Positions 1-9,317 of a stretch of 49,530 nucleotides of DNA are shown here, piece after piece (position 1 is the first letter of the stretch; every line of letters starts with the position of its first letter). The stretch covers positions 1 through 49,530 of the forward strand of contig CALWCE010000014.1 in assembly GCA_944376295.1 (NCBI GenBank). The letters run 5' to 3'. This DNA is from an uncultured Clostridia bacterium. Lineage in GTDB: Bacteria; Bacillota; Clostridia; Christensenellales; Borkfalkiaceae. The notes below the pieces were generated by a model. That model made no database searches and had not been told where the DNA came from. It saw nothing but the letters and a program-made list of their open reading frames with translations. A program made the position numbers and the translations under genes.

Positions 1-210
1 CGGGAGAGACGGCAAAGGACACGGGCAAGACGGGAGAGACGGCAAAGGACACGGGCAAGACGGGAGAGACGGCAAAGAGCCCGGACAAGACGGGAGAGAC
101 GGCAAAGAGCCCGGACGAGACGGGAGAGACGGCAAAGAGCCCGGACGAGACGGGAGAGACGGCAAAGAGCCCGGACAAGACGGGAGAGACGGCAAAGGAC
201 ACGGGCAAGA
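1..210 (+). repeat. 30-bp tandem repeat, at least 7 units
   Basis: Seven consecutive 30-bp units, each beginning cgggagagacggcaaag, run from base 1 to 210 and presumably continue to the left. Two variants alternate, ending GACACGGGCAAGA or AGCCCGGAC(A/G)AGA. The unit length is a multiple of three, so copy number can change without breaking the overlapping reading frame. Confidence 0.9.
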
Positions 211-305
211 CGGGGGAGAAGACCGGCTCCTATCGGGTCGGCTGCTATTGGGATCCCGTTGGTTTTGAGGAAGGGCGGATGTCCCGCAGCGATATCGGAG
301 GATGA
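1..305 (+). CDS. C-terminal end of a ten-residue-repeat protein (partial)
   Basis: The gene begins before the window; the reading frame starts at base 3 and stops with TGA at 303-305. At least seven tandem copies of a 30-bp unit (1-210) encode GETAK(D/S)(T/P)(G/D)(K/E)T decapeptides. A short non-repetitive tail follows, containing SYRVGCYWDPVGFEEGR. The repeats are hydrophilic and alternate Glu, Lys, Asp and Thr, as in a flexible spacer or stalk. The stop lies 9 bp before the next start, so the two genes are probably co-transcribed; the neighbour also carries long Pro/Glu/Lys repeats. Function is not recognisable. This frame is preferred because it runs open through the repeats and into a plausible unique tail ending just before the next gene. 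Confidence 0.6.
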   Translation, partial: GETAKDTGKTGETAKDTGKTGETAKSPDKTGETAKSPDETGETAKSPDETGETAKSPDKTGETAKDTGKTGEKTGSYRVGCYWDPVGFEEGRMSRSDIGG

Positions 306-314
306 GAAGGAAAT

Positions 315-3300
315 ATGCTGCAATTTCTTTTGCTATTGGTATACATACTTCCGTTCGCGCTCAGCGCGATCCTTTCCGCATTCGTAAATATCCGTCGGGA
401 AAAGCGCAATGCGCAGATCCTTAACCCCGTTTTGGGGACGGTCTTTGTGATCCTCCTGATCGTTTTTCTCGATCGGATCGGAACGGGTTTCCGCGACCTT
501 GTGACGTGGTTGGGGACGAACGTATCCTTTTTGAGCTTCCTTCGGGATCTCGACCTCGTCTACGGGGTGACGTATATCCTCAATGCGCTCATCATATTGG
601 CGTTTGTGGCGGTAAAATCGCTGCTGCGTCCGCTCATGCTGAAGATGCATAGTTCCGAAAAGATCATGCAGGTGCTTACGGGCAGGTGGTATGAGTGTAT
701 CCCCCTGACGCAGGCACAGCTCGAAGAACTGCGCGAGAAGGAGAGCAAGCGCGGCAAAAAGCGCAGAAAAAAGCGCGGAAAGAGGGCGTCGTCCAGGAAG
801 AAGGAGGAGGAAAACGACGAGCGCTTGCGCGTCCGCTGGTATGTCAAGCGTTCCTACAGCGAAGTGCGAAAAGTCTTCCTGGGCCTCTATATCGGAGCGG
901 TCGTCGTTTCCTGCCTGCTCTTCATTCTGGCGGGGGAACTTTCCGGAACGTCTGCGTTCACGGCGTCTTTCTATCCTGCGCTCGGCGTTCTGCTCCTGGG
1001 CGAGATCTTCTTTTTCCTCAACGGCTATACCTATCGCGAAGCCGAAGAGAAGCGCAAGCTGAAACCGCCCGCGCAGGAGGTCGAGTACGAGCCCATCCGG
1101 AAAAAGTACGAGGAGCTCTTTCCTGCCCGTCTGAAAGAGAGCGGGAGCATCCTGCGCGTAGAGAAAAAGAAGGACGCGTCGGAAGCGCTCATCGAACAAT
1201 ACGAAGAAGAGTATAAGCTGACCAATTCGCACGATGCAGAGCTTTTGGGAGAATATACGAAGCTGCTTGCCAAGAGAAAGCAGGTAGACGAGAATCTGAT
1301 GTCGTCCGTCCGGCGTCTGCTCGACGGGGAAAGCGTGCTGTTCGCATCGCCTTTCTATGAGAAAGTGACAGATTATATCTTTCTTTTCCTGCTGCGCCGC
1401 CTGATGGAGAACGATCGGGTGCTCCTCGTGATGGGCCGCAACGGGGCGGAGAGCAATATCGTCGATTGGGTAAAACGCGGGCTTACGGGGATCAACGGGT
1501 TCGACGAACTCTGGAAGGTCTCCTCCCTGGAAGAAGCGGACGAGTCTTCCGATCTGATCTATGTCCCGTTAAGGCATATTTACGGGCAGGAGCTCTTCCA
1601 GAAGAAGCGGAAGATCTTGTCCGAGGTGGGCGTCGTCATCCTGTTCGACGCTTCCAGGCTGCTCGGAACGATGCAGATGGGGCTGAGCGTGCTCGTCAAT
1701 TATGTCCGCAAGGGCAAAAAGCCGCAGTTTGTCGTTTTCGACCGCAATTGCGACGGCCTGGTGGACAGCCTTTCCCACGTGCTGCATACCAGCATCGAAG
1801 AAGTCGTGCCGACGGCGCGCAACAGCATCGATTGCGGAGAGATGATCTGGAACGCGGACGGTGCGATGCTGCAATCCAAACTCGGCGTGAACACCTCCCG
1901 CTATTTCGGCATGGGCGTAGAGCTCGCGATGCTTGCCGTGCGCAACAAAGTCTCGAGGGTATCCTGGCTCTCTTACGAAAAATTCCCCAACAGGGATATG
2001 CGCTGGATCATGCTGCAGTACTATGTTCCCATCTGTAAGGCGTTGGGGATCCCGGAATCCAAATCTGCGTTGGAGGAGCGGATCGATCTGTGCGTCGATC
2101 CCTGGGCGATGCGCATGCGGAAGAATGCGTATCTTGTCATCGAGGATGAATACAATAATATCTACGAGACGGCGCGGCAGTTCTCGGCTTTGGCGACCGA
2201 ACAGGAGTTCATGCACATCATTTCGCAGAATTATCTGTTGAAAGATTACATGGCAGCCCATGCCGATCTCTTCCGGGATGACCCCAAGGCGATCCCCAAT
2301 ATCGTTCCCGACTATCAGCGCAGCGTCAAGAACTCGGTTTACAAGGTGCTCATGCGTCTTGTCGCGGGGGAATTGCCCGAGGAAGACGCCGAGGAGCTGC
2401 TGGCGCACTGCGGCTGGGCGGCGGACGGGAAGAGCACGGTTTTCGAACGGCTGCTGAATGTTCTGAAAACTTATTTCAAGGGGACGGAAGTTTCCGACGG
2501 GAAACTGAAGGAAGTGCTTGTCCGCGAGGAGCATGCTTCCGCCGATATCTACAGCGAAAAGAAGGAGGTCTTCTATTCCGTCAAAGACAAGGAGTTTATA
2601 GACGAATTCCTCTCTCAGCTGAAGATCTCCTATTATGTGGCGGAAGACGTCACGGAACGCGGCGTCCTGGGAGCAAGGTTATACGGCCATGTTTATCAGG
2701 ACTTCCTTCCCGGTGTTTTCACGATATTGGACGGAAAGTACTATGAAGTGATCTCCGTTTCCAAGGCATACGGCGTCGAGGTGCGCAGGGCGGCAGACCA
2801 TCTCACGCAAAGAAGATATTACCGTCAGCTTCGCAATTATAAGGTCTCGGGTTTCAAAGCGCTTGAGGAGACGGCGTCTCGGAAGAGCTACGGGAAGGTC
2901 TGGTTCGAGATCGGAGAGGCGGAGATCAAAGTCGATACCTACGGCTATCTTGAGATGAGCGATTTCGGAGACATGAAGCATGCCAACAAAGTGCTGATCA
3001 ACGATGTCGAGCAGCGGATTTACCGGAACAAGACGGTGATGCGTGTGAACTTGGAAGGCAGTACGCCCGAGGTAAGGACGACGATCGCCGTCATGATCAA
3101 CGAGATCTTCGTCTCGCTGTTCCCGGATACGCACAACTTCATCTGTGCTGCCGTTCCACGGCAGAAAAATGAGGGGCTCGATGGTTATTTGCCCGAACTT
3201 TCGACGGATGAGTCCGACGACGGTTATCTTTATATCATTGAGGACAGCCTCATCGATCTGGGATTGCTTATCTGCGTCAGCCGCTATTTTATGCGCATCA

Positions 3301-5204
3301 TGGATATCATATGCGATCTTCTGACCTGGCACGGGGACGTCATGCGGGAAGAGGAGAAGGGAGAGGCGTCCGTCGGCGGCGCACCCGAACAGGAGCCCGC
3401 CAAGCCCGAAGCGCCTGTTAAGCCCGAAGCGCCCGCCAAGCCCGTCAAGCCCGAGGCGCCTGTTAAGCCCGACGAGCCTGCAAAGCCCGAAAAGCCCGAA
3501 GAGCCCGAAAAGCCCGACGAGCCCGAAAAGCCCGAAGAGCCTGCAAAGCCCGAAAAGCCCGACGAGCCCGAAAAGCCCGACGAGCCCGAGGAGCCCGAGG
3601 AGTCCGAAAAGGGCAAAAAAGAGCGCCGTGCGGGGGGGCTGAGGAAATTCTTCGAAGACTGCAAGGCACGCCGGGAGGAGAAACGCGAACGGAAGAAACG
3701 GGAAAAGGCAGAGAAAAAAGCCGGATCGGAGGAAAAGAAGAAGCAGAAAGAGCAGGAGAAGCTGTTAAAAGAACAGGAGAAAGCGCGTGTCCGGAAGGAA
3801 CGCAAAGATGCCAAACGAAAAATGAAAGAGCAAAAAGAGCATCCCTCTGCAGAGCCTGCTTCCGATGTTTCCGGGGAAACAAACGGGGCGGACGGCTCGG
3901 GTACCATTTTGACCCAAGACGGGCCCGAGCGCGAAGACGCTCCCGAAGCAGCGTCCGAGCGCGAAGACGCTCCCGAAGCGACGCCCGAGCGCGAAGAAGC
4001 TCCCGAAGCGGCGTCCGATCAGGAAGAAGCTCCCGAAGCGGCGCCTGAGCACGAAGACGTTCCCGAAGCGACGCCCGAGCACGAAGAAGCGCCCGAAGCG
4101 GCGCCTGAGCACGAAGACGTTCCCGAAGCGATGCCCGAGCACGAAGAAGCGCCCGAAGCGGCGCCCGAGCGGGAAGAAGCGCCCGAAGCGGCGTCCGGTC
4201 CTGAAGAGAAGATCAATTTCTACAAGCTTCCCGATCGGGATGCGTTCATGCATGCGTCCGCCGGACCGGACCGCGATGAAGGAGAGCAGGACGAAGTGGA
4301 AGGGGAAGAAGCCGTGACCCGTAAGGTGGACCTGAAAGACGGCAGTCTCCTTCCGGAAGAAGCCGTGAAGCCCTACTCGCAGCGCTATTTCATGCTGTAC
4401 GGCTATGAAAAGCAGCCGGAGTTTTTGAAGACCGACGAGACGTTGGCATATCTCAAAGAGATCGGCCTTGAAAACAACTACCTCCATCAGGCAAGGCGCA
4501 AGAAGAAGGAGCTCGAACAGCAGCAATATTACAATTGGCAGTTCAAGGAGGGGAAGCATTACTGCGATTTCTGCGGCAAACTCATGGAGGACAAAATGGA
4601 GGTCCTTGCGGACGGCCGCGAGCGCTGTCCCGAGTGCTCCGAGACGGCGGTCTCCAAACTGAGCGACTATAAGCGCGTCTATAAAGAGACGCGTAAGAAG
4701 ATGGCGATCCTCTTCGGGATCACGATCCGCTCCAAGATCAAAGTGAAGTTCGCAAATGCTCAGGATATCGCGCAGCGCCGCGGGTCGACATTCGAACCGA
4801 CGCCCGGAATGGACGGACGCGTGCTCGGTTATGCGATGAAAAAGGGAAACAAGCGCTATATCTGCATGGAGAACGGATCGCCGAGAACGGAGATGGAGAT
4901 GACGCTTGTCCACGAGCTCACCCATCAGTGGCAGTATGAAAACTGGGACGAGGCGTTTGTCCTCGACCGCTCTCATCTCCCGATCATGGAAGGCATGGCG
5001 GAGTGGAGCGCGGCGCAGTATATCGCTTCCATGGGGCTGACGCAGCGCGCGGAAGATTTCATCCGCCGCGAAACACGCCGCAATGACGAGTATGGCGCCG
5101 GGCTGAGGATGTTCCTGGAAGTATATCCTGTCTATATGACGATGGAGCTCGGGCGTACGCCGTTTGAATTGAGGGGAGACCCCCTTTCTCAACAGCAGGA
5201 ATGA
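315..5204 (+). CDS. Large membrane protein with degenerate helicase-like region and C-terminal HExxH domain
   Basis: This 1629-residue protein is not assigned to a named family. Hydrophobic segments lie near residues 1-25, 35-55, 85-105 and 190-235. The middle has a helicase-like feel but lacks intact motifs: GRNGAES in the Walker A position and ILFDAS in the Walker B position. Residues about 1022-1097 are KPE(A/K)P-type proline repeats, then comes a Lys/Glu-rich helix-forming stretch, then (D/E)(A/V)PEA repeats (about 1204-1295). A CDFC...CPEC pair near 1416-1440 looks like a zinc ribbon. HELTHQ near 1532, followed by EGMAEW, resembles a gluzincin metalloprotease. The start ATG follows a GAAGG-like site just after the upstream stop. 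A role in surface or envelope processing is a guess. Confidence 0.75.
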   Translation: MLQFLLLLVYILPFALSAILSAFVNIRREKRNAQILNPVLGTVFVILLIVFLDRIGTGFRDLVTWLGTNVSFLSFLRDLDLVYGVTYILNALIILAFVAVKSLLRPLMLKMHSSEKIMQVLTGRWYECIPLTQAQLEELREKESKRGKKRRKKRGKRASSRKKEEENDERLRVRWYVKRSYSEVRKVFLGLYIGAVVVSCLLFILAGELSGTSAFTASFYPALGVLLLGEIFFFLNGYTYREAEEKRKLKPPAQEVEYEPIRKKYEELFPARLKESGSILRVEKKKDASEALIEQYEEEYKLTNSHDAELLGEYTKLLAKRKQVDENLMSSVRRLLDGESVLFASPFYEKVTDYIFLFLLRRLMENDRVLLVMGRNGAESNIVDWVKRGLTGINGFDELWKVSSLEEADESSDLIYVPLRHIYGQELFQKKRKILSEVGVVILFDASRLLGTMQMGLSVLVNYVRKGKKPQFVVFDRNCDGLVDSLSHVLHTSIEEVVPTARNSIDCGEMIWNADGAMLQSKLGVNTSRYFGMGVELAMLAVRNKVSRVSWLSYEKFPNRDMRWIMLQYYVPICKALGIPESKSALEERIDLCVDPWAMRMRKNAYLVIEDEYNNIYETARQFSALATEQEFMHIISQNYLLKDYMAAHADLFRDDPKAIPNIVPDYQRSVKNSVYKVLMRLVAGELPEEDAEELLAHCGWAADGKSTVFERLLNVLKTYFKGTEVSDGKLKEVLVREEHASADIYSEKKEVFYSVKDKEFIDEFLSQLKISYYVAEDVTERGVLGARLYGHVYQDFLPGVFTILDGKYYEVISVSKAYGVEVRRAADHLTQRRYYRQLRNYKVSGFKALEETASRKSYGKVWFEIGEAEIKVDTYGYLEMSDFGDMKHANKVLINDVEQRIYRNKTVMRVNLEGSTPEVRTTIAVMINEIFVSLFPDTHNFICAAVPRQKNEGLDGYLPELSTDESDDGYLYIIEDSLIDLGLLICVSRYFMRIMDIICDLLTWHGDVMREEEKGEASVGGAPEQEPAKPEAPVKPEAPAKPVKPEAPVKPDEPAKPEKPEEPEKPDEPEKPEEPAKPEKPDEPEKPDEPEEPEESEKGKKERRAGGLRKFFEDCKARREEKRERKKREKAEKKAGSEEKKKQKEQEKLLKEQEKARVRKERKDAKRKMKEQKEHPSAEPASDVSGETNGADGSGTILTQDGPEREDAPEAASEREDAPEATPEREEAPEAASDQEEAPEAAPEHEDVPEATPEHEEAPEAAPEHEDVPEAMPEHEEAPEAAPEREEAPEAASGPEEKINFYKLPDRDAFMHASAGPDRDEGEQDEVEGEEAVTRKVDLKDGSLLPEEAVKPYSQRYFMLYGYEKQPEFLKTDETLAYLKEIGLENNYLHQARRKKKELEQQQYYNWQFKEGKHYCDFCGKLMEDKMEVLADGRERCPECSETAVSKLSDYKRVYKETRKKMAILFGITIRSKIKVKFANAQDIAQRRGSTFEPTPGMDGRVLGYAMKKGNKRYICMENGSPRTEMEMTLVHELTHQWQYENWDEAFVLDRSHLPIMEGMAEWSAAQYIASMGLTQRAEDFIRRETRRNDEYGAGLRMFLEVYPVYMTMELGRTPFELRGDPLSQQQE

Positions 5205-5240
5205 GCCGCGTCAAGGAACCCGCAGGCATGTAAAAACCGG

Positions 5241-5269
5241 TTGACAGAACGTCCGCGTTCTGTTATCAT
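5241..5269 (+). promoter_or_regulatory. Sigma-A promoter of mntP
   Basis: TTGACA (5241-5246) and TATCAT (5264-5269) are separated by exactly 17 bp, placing the transcript start just before the riboswitch. Confidence 0.75.
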
Positions 5270-5276
5270 ACAAAGG

Positions 5277-5352
5277 CATAGGGGAGTAGAAGGCCCCCTC
5301 GGGCGGTATTCTTCCACATACTGCGGCGATGCGCCGCGGGGATACCTGAAAT
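5277..5352 (+). promoter_or_regulatory. yybP-ykoY manganese riboswitch
   Basis: The leader contains the family hallmarks GGGGAGTAG at 5281 and GGGGATACC after a GC-rich hairpin. These are the two facing loops that form the Mn2+ site in yybP-ykoY riboswitches. It sits between a strong promoter and mntP, the classic target. It is followed by a terminator-like hairpin, so Mn2+ binding probably favours read-through into the exporter gene. The assignment rests on motif recognition, not a covariance search. Confidence 0.8.
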
Positions 5353-5356
5353 TTTG

Positions 5357-5410
5357 AGACCTGTGCACGGAACGCTTTTTTGGCGCGCCGTGCATGGGTC
5401 TTTCTTTTAC
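5357..5410 (+). terminator. Riboswitch expression-platform terminator
   Basis: Arms 5357-5370 and 5388-5401 pair almost fully, with G-U pairs, and are followed by TTCTTTT. Its position directly after the aptamer and before the mntP ribosome site fits transcriptional attenuation. Confidence 0.65.
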
Positions 5411-5428
5411 GGGAGGAAACAAGTTCTC

Positions 5429-6007
5429 ATGAGCATTTTCGATATCGTCTTATTGGGCGCGGCGCTTTCGATGGACGCGGCGGCGGTCGGCATGGCGAAC
5501 GGCATGGCGGAGCCTCGTATGAGCCGCAAAAAGACCTTTCTCATCGCCCTCTTTTTCGGCGTCTTTCAGGGGGGGATGCCTCTTTTGGGGTATTTCGGAA
5601 GTTCCGTCTTTTCCTCTCTCGTCGGGCGCATCGCACCCTATCTTTCCTTTATTCTGCTCCTTTTCCTGGGCGGGAAGATGCTCATCGACGCGGCTTCGGA
5701 AGAGGAGGGGCGCTTCCTTCTGAGGCGGGAGGGGCTGCGCCTTCCCGCGCTCACCGCGCAGGCCGTCGCAACTTCTATCGACGCGCTCGCCGTCGGCGTT
5801 TCGTTCATGGCGCAGGAGGCGGCGGGCTCGCTTTCGCTCGGCGTGCCGCTCTGCGCCCTCATCATCGCCGCAACGACCTTTCTTCTGTCGCTTGCCGCCG
5901 TGCAGGTGGGGAAACTTGCGGGCGATAAACTCTCGGGCGGGGCGCAAAAGATAGGCGGGCTCGTGCTCGTCCTCATCGGCATCAAGCTGCTTTTTGAAGC
6001 ATTTTGA
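5429..6007 (+). CDS. mntP: Manganese efflux pump MntP
   Basis: A 192-residue, six-helix membrane protein of the MntP (DUF204) family, which exports Mn2+ and so limits manganese toxicity. The two internal repeats carry the family's acidic signatures: SMDAAAVGMANG near the N-terminus and SIDALAVGVSF in the second half. The ATG at 5429 follows GGGAGG (5411-5416). The open frame extends upstream to 5354, but that stretch is the terminator hairpin of the leader, so it is not coding. Expression is probably induced by Mn2+ through the upstream yybP-ykoY riboswitch. Length and hydrophobicity are typical. Confidence 0.93.
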   Translation: MSIFDIVLLGAALSMDAAAVGMANGMAEPRMSRKKTFLIALFFGVFQGGMPLLGYFGSSVFSSLVGRIAPYLSFILLLFLGGKMLIDAASEEEGRFLLRREGLRLPALTAQAVATSIDALAVGVSFMAQEAAGSLSLGVPLCALIIAATTFLLSLAAVQVGKLAGDKLSGGAQKIGGLVLVLIGIKLLFEAF

Positions 6008-6027
6008 AAGCGTTTTGTCCGCATGCC

Positions 6028-6056
6028 TTGACAAAATGCCTTCCCTCTGTTATACT
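6028..6056 (+). promoter_or_regulatory. Sigma-A promoter of the acyltransferase gene
   Basis: TTGACA (6028-6033) and TATACT (6051-6056) have a 17-bp spacer. They lie about 50 bp before the start at 6104. Confidence 0.75.
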
Positions 6057-6103
6057 GTAAACGGGAACATATCCCGCACGAGAGAATAGAGGGGGAAAAA
6101 CAA

Positions 6104-7405
6104 ATGAAACAAAACAAGGAACCCAAGCGCTACGATTTTGCGCGCAAACCCAAAAAGCCGAGCAAACTGTGGATGTGGATCGCCAACAAGTTTGCCATCG
6201 ACCCCCGCCTCAAGGGGCGGCCCGTCACCATCAACAAGATCGACATGGAGGGCATCGAGCCGCCCTATCTTCTGCTTGCGACGCACGCGAGCATGCTCGA
6301 CTTTCCCCTCATGTATAAGGCGGTGGCGCCCTACGGCGCCAACAACGTCGTCGCCATCGACGCCATCCGCGACGTGGGCGACTGGCTCATGCGGCAGCTG
6401 GGGTGCATCTGCAAGCGCAAGTTCGTCAAAGACCTGCACCTCATCAAGAACATGAAGTATTGCATCGACACCCTCGGGGATATCGTCTGCGTCTATCCCG
6501 AAGCGCGCTATTCCTTCGACGGCACGACTTCCTTTTTGCCCGATTCTTTGGGCAAGTCGGGCAAGCTCATGAAGGTCCCCGTCGTCGTTCTCAGGATGTA
6601 CGGTCCCTTCATCTCCGCGCCGCAGTGGAACAAGGTGGAGCAGCACCTTCCCATGCGCGCCGACCTCGTCTGCGTTGCGAACGCGGAGGAAGTCAAAACG
6701 CTCTCCGCCGCCGAACTCAACGCGCGCATCCACAAGGAACTGCAGCGCGACGAATACGCCTGGCAGAAGGAGGAGGGCATCCGCAACACGTACGAAAAGC
6801 GTGCCGAAGGGCTGCATCACATCCTCTATCAGTGCCCGCACTGCAAGAAGGAGTTCGAGATGTATTCGAAGGGCACCAAGCTTTGGTGCAACGCCTGCAA
6901 GAAGGTGTGGGAGATGAGCGAGCTGGGCGAACTTCATGCCGAAGAGGGGGAGACGGAGTTTTCGCACATCCCCGACTGGATGGCGTGGGAGAGGCAGAAC
7001 GTGCGCGAGGAAGTGGAGAGCGGCAGATACCGCTTCGAAGACGAGGTCACCGTGCATACCCTGCCCAACGCCAAGCGCTTTTACGATCAGGGCATGGGCA
7101 AGCTCGTGCAGACCGTCGAAGGCACGCATTTGACCTGCACAGCCTACGGCAAGCCCGTCGATCTCTTCTGGGCGGGCAACGAGCTCGAGAGCGTGCACAT
7201 CGAGTACGATTATCCTTTCCGCAAGGAAAAGTATAAGAAGAACATCTTCGGTGACTGCATCGACATCTCGGTGCACGACGACAGCTATTGGCTGCACCCC
7301 GTATCAAACCGCACGCAGCTGAGTAAATTCTCCTTTGCGACGGAGGAAATTTTCCGTCTGGCGCAGGAGAGGGTGAAACGCGAGCATTCCGCCAAGCAAA
7401 ATTGA
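6104..7405 (+). CDS. PlsC-like acyltransferase with C-terminal zinc ribbon
   Basis: A 433-residue protein. The N-terminal half resembles glycerolipid acyltransferases (PlsC/LPLAT superfamily), which transfer acyl chains to lysophosphatidate-type acceptors at the membrane. H61-A-S-M-L-D66 is the catalytic HX4D motif. YPEARYS near residue 131 stands where PlsC has the acceptor-binding PEG motif. The second half is not typical of PlsC: CPHC...CNAC (about 243-268) is a zinc ribbon, followed by a domain I do not recognise. The longer length and PEG-to-PEA change suggest a substrate other than standard lysophosphatidate. It is transcribed from its own promoter and preceded by GAGGGGG. Confidence 0.8.
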   Translation: MKQNKEPKRYDFARKPKKPSKLWMWIANKFAIDPRLKGRPVTINKIDMEGIEPPYLLLATHASMLDFPLMYKAVAPYGANNVVAIDAIRDVGDWLMRQLGCICKRKFVKDLHLIKNMKYCIDTLGDIVCVYPEARYSFDGTTSFLPDSLGKSGKLMKVPVVVLRMYGPFISAPQWNKVEQHLPMRADLVCVANAEEVKTLSAAELNARIHKELQRDEYAWQKEEGIRNTYEKRAEGLHHILYQCPHCKKEFEMYSKGTKLWCNACKKVWEMSELGELHAEEGETEFSHIPDWMAWERQNVREEVESGRYRFEDEVTVHTLPNAKRFYDQGMGKLVQTVEGTHLTCTAYGKPVDLFWAGNELESVHIEYDYPFRKEKYKKNIFGDCIDISVHDDSYWLHPVSNRTQLSKFSFATEEIFRLAQERVKREHSAKQN

Positions 7406-7499
7406 AAAGCATCCATCGGCATTGAAAAGTATTCATCGGATGGATCCTTTGTCGCCGATACTTATTTGCAAACCGACAGTCAGGCGCCTTGAAAGGCGC

Positions 7500-7528
7500 T
7501 TGACTTTTTTTGTGCAACAAGTTACAAT
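7500..7528 (+). promoter_or_regulatory. Sigma-A promoter of the ABC exporter operon
   Basis: TTGACT (7500-7505) and TACAAT (7523-7528) are 17 bp apart, upstream of the TTG start at 7587. A small GGCGCC hairpin at 7483-7499 abuts the -35 box. Confidence 0.65.
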
Positions 7529-7586
7529 TTGAAAAAGCGGTGTTTTGCCGTAAAAAATTTGTAATGATCTTTTTCGGAGCAGAGTT

Positions 7587-9317
7587 TTGAAACATCTTTT
7601 CTCCTGTCTGAAACGCTTCAGGGCGGAATGCATCTTAGCACCCCTTTTTAAGCTTTTGGAGGCGAGCCTCGAACTTGTCACTCCGCTCATCGTCGCCCTC
7701 ATCGTCGACAAGGGCATTGCGGAGGGGGATAAGCAGTTCATCGCCCTCATGTGCCTCGTGCTCGTGGGCATGGGGCTTGTCGGGTGCGCCTTCTCCATCG
7801 CGGGGCAGTTCTTCGCGGCGCGCGCCGCCGTGGGCTGTTCGGCGGAGCTTCGTTCCCGCCTCTTCCGCAAACTGCAGCCCTTCTCGTTTTCTCAGATCGA
7901 CGAGATGGGTACCTCCACGATGATCACCCGCATGACGAGCGACATCAACCAGGTGCAGACGGGCGTCAACATGACGCTGCGCCTCTTTCTGCGTTCGCCC
8001 TTCATCGTCTTCGGCGCGATGGCGATGGCGTTCACCGTCGATGCGAAGGCCGCGCTCGTCTTTGTCGGCGTCATCCCGCTCCTCGCCGCCGCCGTCTATT
8101 CGGTGATGGGCGCCTGCATCCCCCTCTATAAAAAGGTGCAGGCAAAGCTCGACAGGGTGTTTCTGTCCGTGCGCGAAAATCTGGCGGGCGTGCGCGTCAT
8201 CCGCGCCTTCTCGATGGAAGAAAAGGAGCGCCGCGCTTTCGACGGGCACACGCGCGAACTCGAACGCGCGCAAAAAAAGGTGGGGCGCATCTCGGCGCTC
8301 ACGGGGCCCGTTACTTACATCCTCATCAACCTCGCGCTCATCCTGCTCCTCTATCTGAGCGCGGGGCGCGTCGATGGCGGCATCCTCTTAAAGGGCGACG
8401 TCATCGCGCTTTACAGCTATCTTTCGCAGATCCTCGTCGAGCTCATCAAGCTTGCCAACCTCATCGTCACCATGACGAAGGCGGTCTCCTGCCAGCAGCG
8501 CGTGGGCAAGGTGCTCGACAGCGAAGGGGAGCCCTCCGTCCTCGAGCCGACGCTTTCCGCGGGCCATGCAGACAGTGCCGCGGTGCGTTTCGAGCATGTC
8601 TCCTTCGCGTACGGGGGAGGCGGCAACGCGCTTTCCGACGTCACTTTCATGGCGCGCCCCGGCGAGACGATCGGCATCATCGGCGGCACGGGCGCGGGCA
8701 AGAGCACGCTCGTGAATCTTCTGCCCCGCTTCTATGCGGCGACGCAGGGGCGGGTGCTCTTAAAAGGGCGTGACGTGCGCGGCATCCCCTTCGAAGAGGT
8801 GCGCGAGCGCGTGGGCGTCGTGCCGCAGAAGGCGGTGCTCTTCGAGGGCACCATCCGCAGCAACCTTTTGTGGGGCAACGAAAACGCCACCGACGACGAA
8901 CTGATGGAGGCGGTGCGCCTCGCCCAGGCGGAGGACGTCGTCGCGTCCAAGGGCGGGCTGGACGCCCCCGTCGAGCAGGAGGGCAAGAACTTCTCGGGCG
9001 GGCAGCGGCAGCGCCTCACCATCGCGCGCGCTCTCGTCAAAAAGCCTGAGATCCTCATCCTGGACGACTCCGCCTCGGCGCTCGACTACGCGACGGACGC
9101 GCGCCTCAGGGTCGCGCTGAGGAGCCTCGACAGCACCGTTTTCCTCGTCTCCCAGCGCGCGGCATCCGTGCTGCACGCCGATCTCATCCTCGTCCTCGAC
9201 GGCGGCAGGGTCGCCGGCATGGGCAGGCACGAGGAGCTTTTGAAAACTTGCGAGATCTATAAAGAAATTTATCATACGCAGTTTAGGGATACCGACGAAA
9301 AGGGGGTACAGGCATGA
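7587..9317 (+). CDS. ABC exporter half-transporter with degenerate ATP site
   Basis: A 576-residue fused permease-ATPase (type IV ABC exporter): six transmembrane helices then an NBD with GGTGAGKST (about 367), signature FSGGQRQR (about 469) and Walker B ILILDDSAS (about 490). The catalytic Glu after Walker B is Asp, and the switch-loop His is replaced (VSQRAAS instead of VAHR). These are the hallmarks of the degenerate subunit of heterodimeric exporters such as TM287/288 and BmrC/BmrD. The partner is the next gene, whose site is canonical. Substrates are likely drugs, lipids or peptides. Translation starts at TTG (7587) after a GGAG-like site; no better ATG exists before the first helix. Confidence 0.9.
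   Translation: MKHLFSCLKRFRAECILAPLFKLLEASLELVTPLIVALIVDKGIAEGDKQFIALMCLVLVGMGLVGCAFSIAGQFFAARAAVGCSAELRSRLFRKLQPFSFSQIDEMGTSTMITRMTSDINQVQTGVNMTLRLFLRSPFIVFGAMAMAFTVDAKAALVFVGVIPLLAAAVYSVMGACIPLYKKVQAKLDRVFLSVRENLAGVRVIRAFSMEEKERRAFDGHTRELERAQKKVGRISALTGPVTYILINLALILLLYLSAGRVDGGILLKGDVIALYSYLSQILVELIKLANLIVTMTKAVSCQQRVGKVLDSEGEPSVLEPTLSAGHADSAAVRFEHVSFAYGGGGNALSDVTFMARPGETIGIIGGTGAGKSTLVNLLPRFYAATQGRVLLKGRDVRGIPFEEVRERVGVVPQKAVLFEGTIRSNLLWGNENATDDELMEAVRLAQAEDVVASKGGLDAPVEQEGKNFSGGQRQRLTIARALVKKPEILILDDSASALDYATDARLRVALRSLDSTVFLVSQRAASVLHADLILVLDGGRVAGMGRHEELLKTCEIYKEIYHTQFRDTDEKGVQA

Noticed and set aside
1..210. CRISPR array
   Set aside because: The 30-bp units are contiguous with no spacers and lie in a reading frame.
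3765..5192. Long minus-strand open frame antisense to the giant protein
   Set aside because: Low-complexity translation mirroring the PEA repeats; the plus strand has clear domains.
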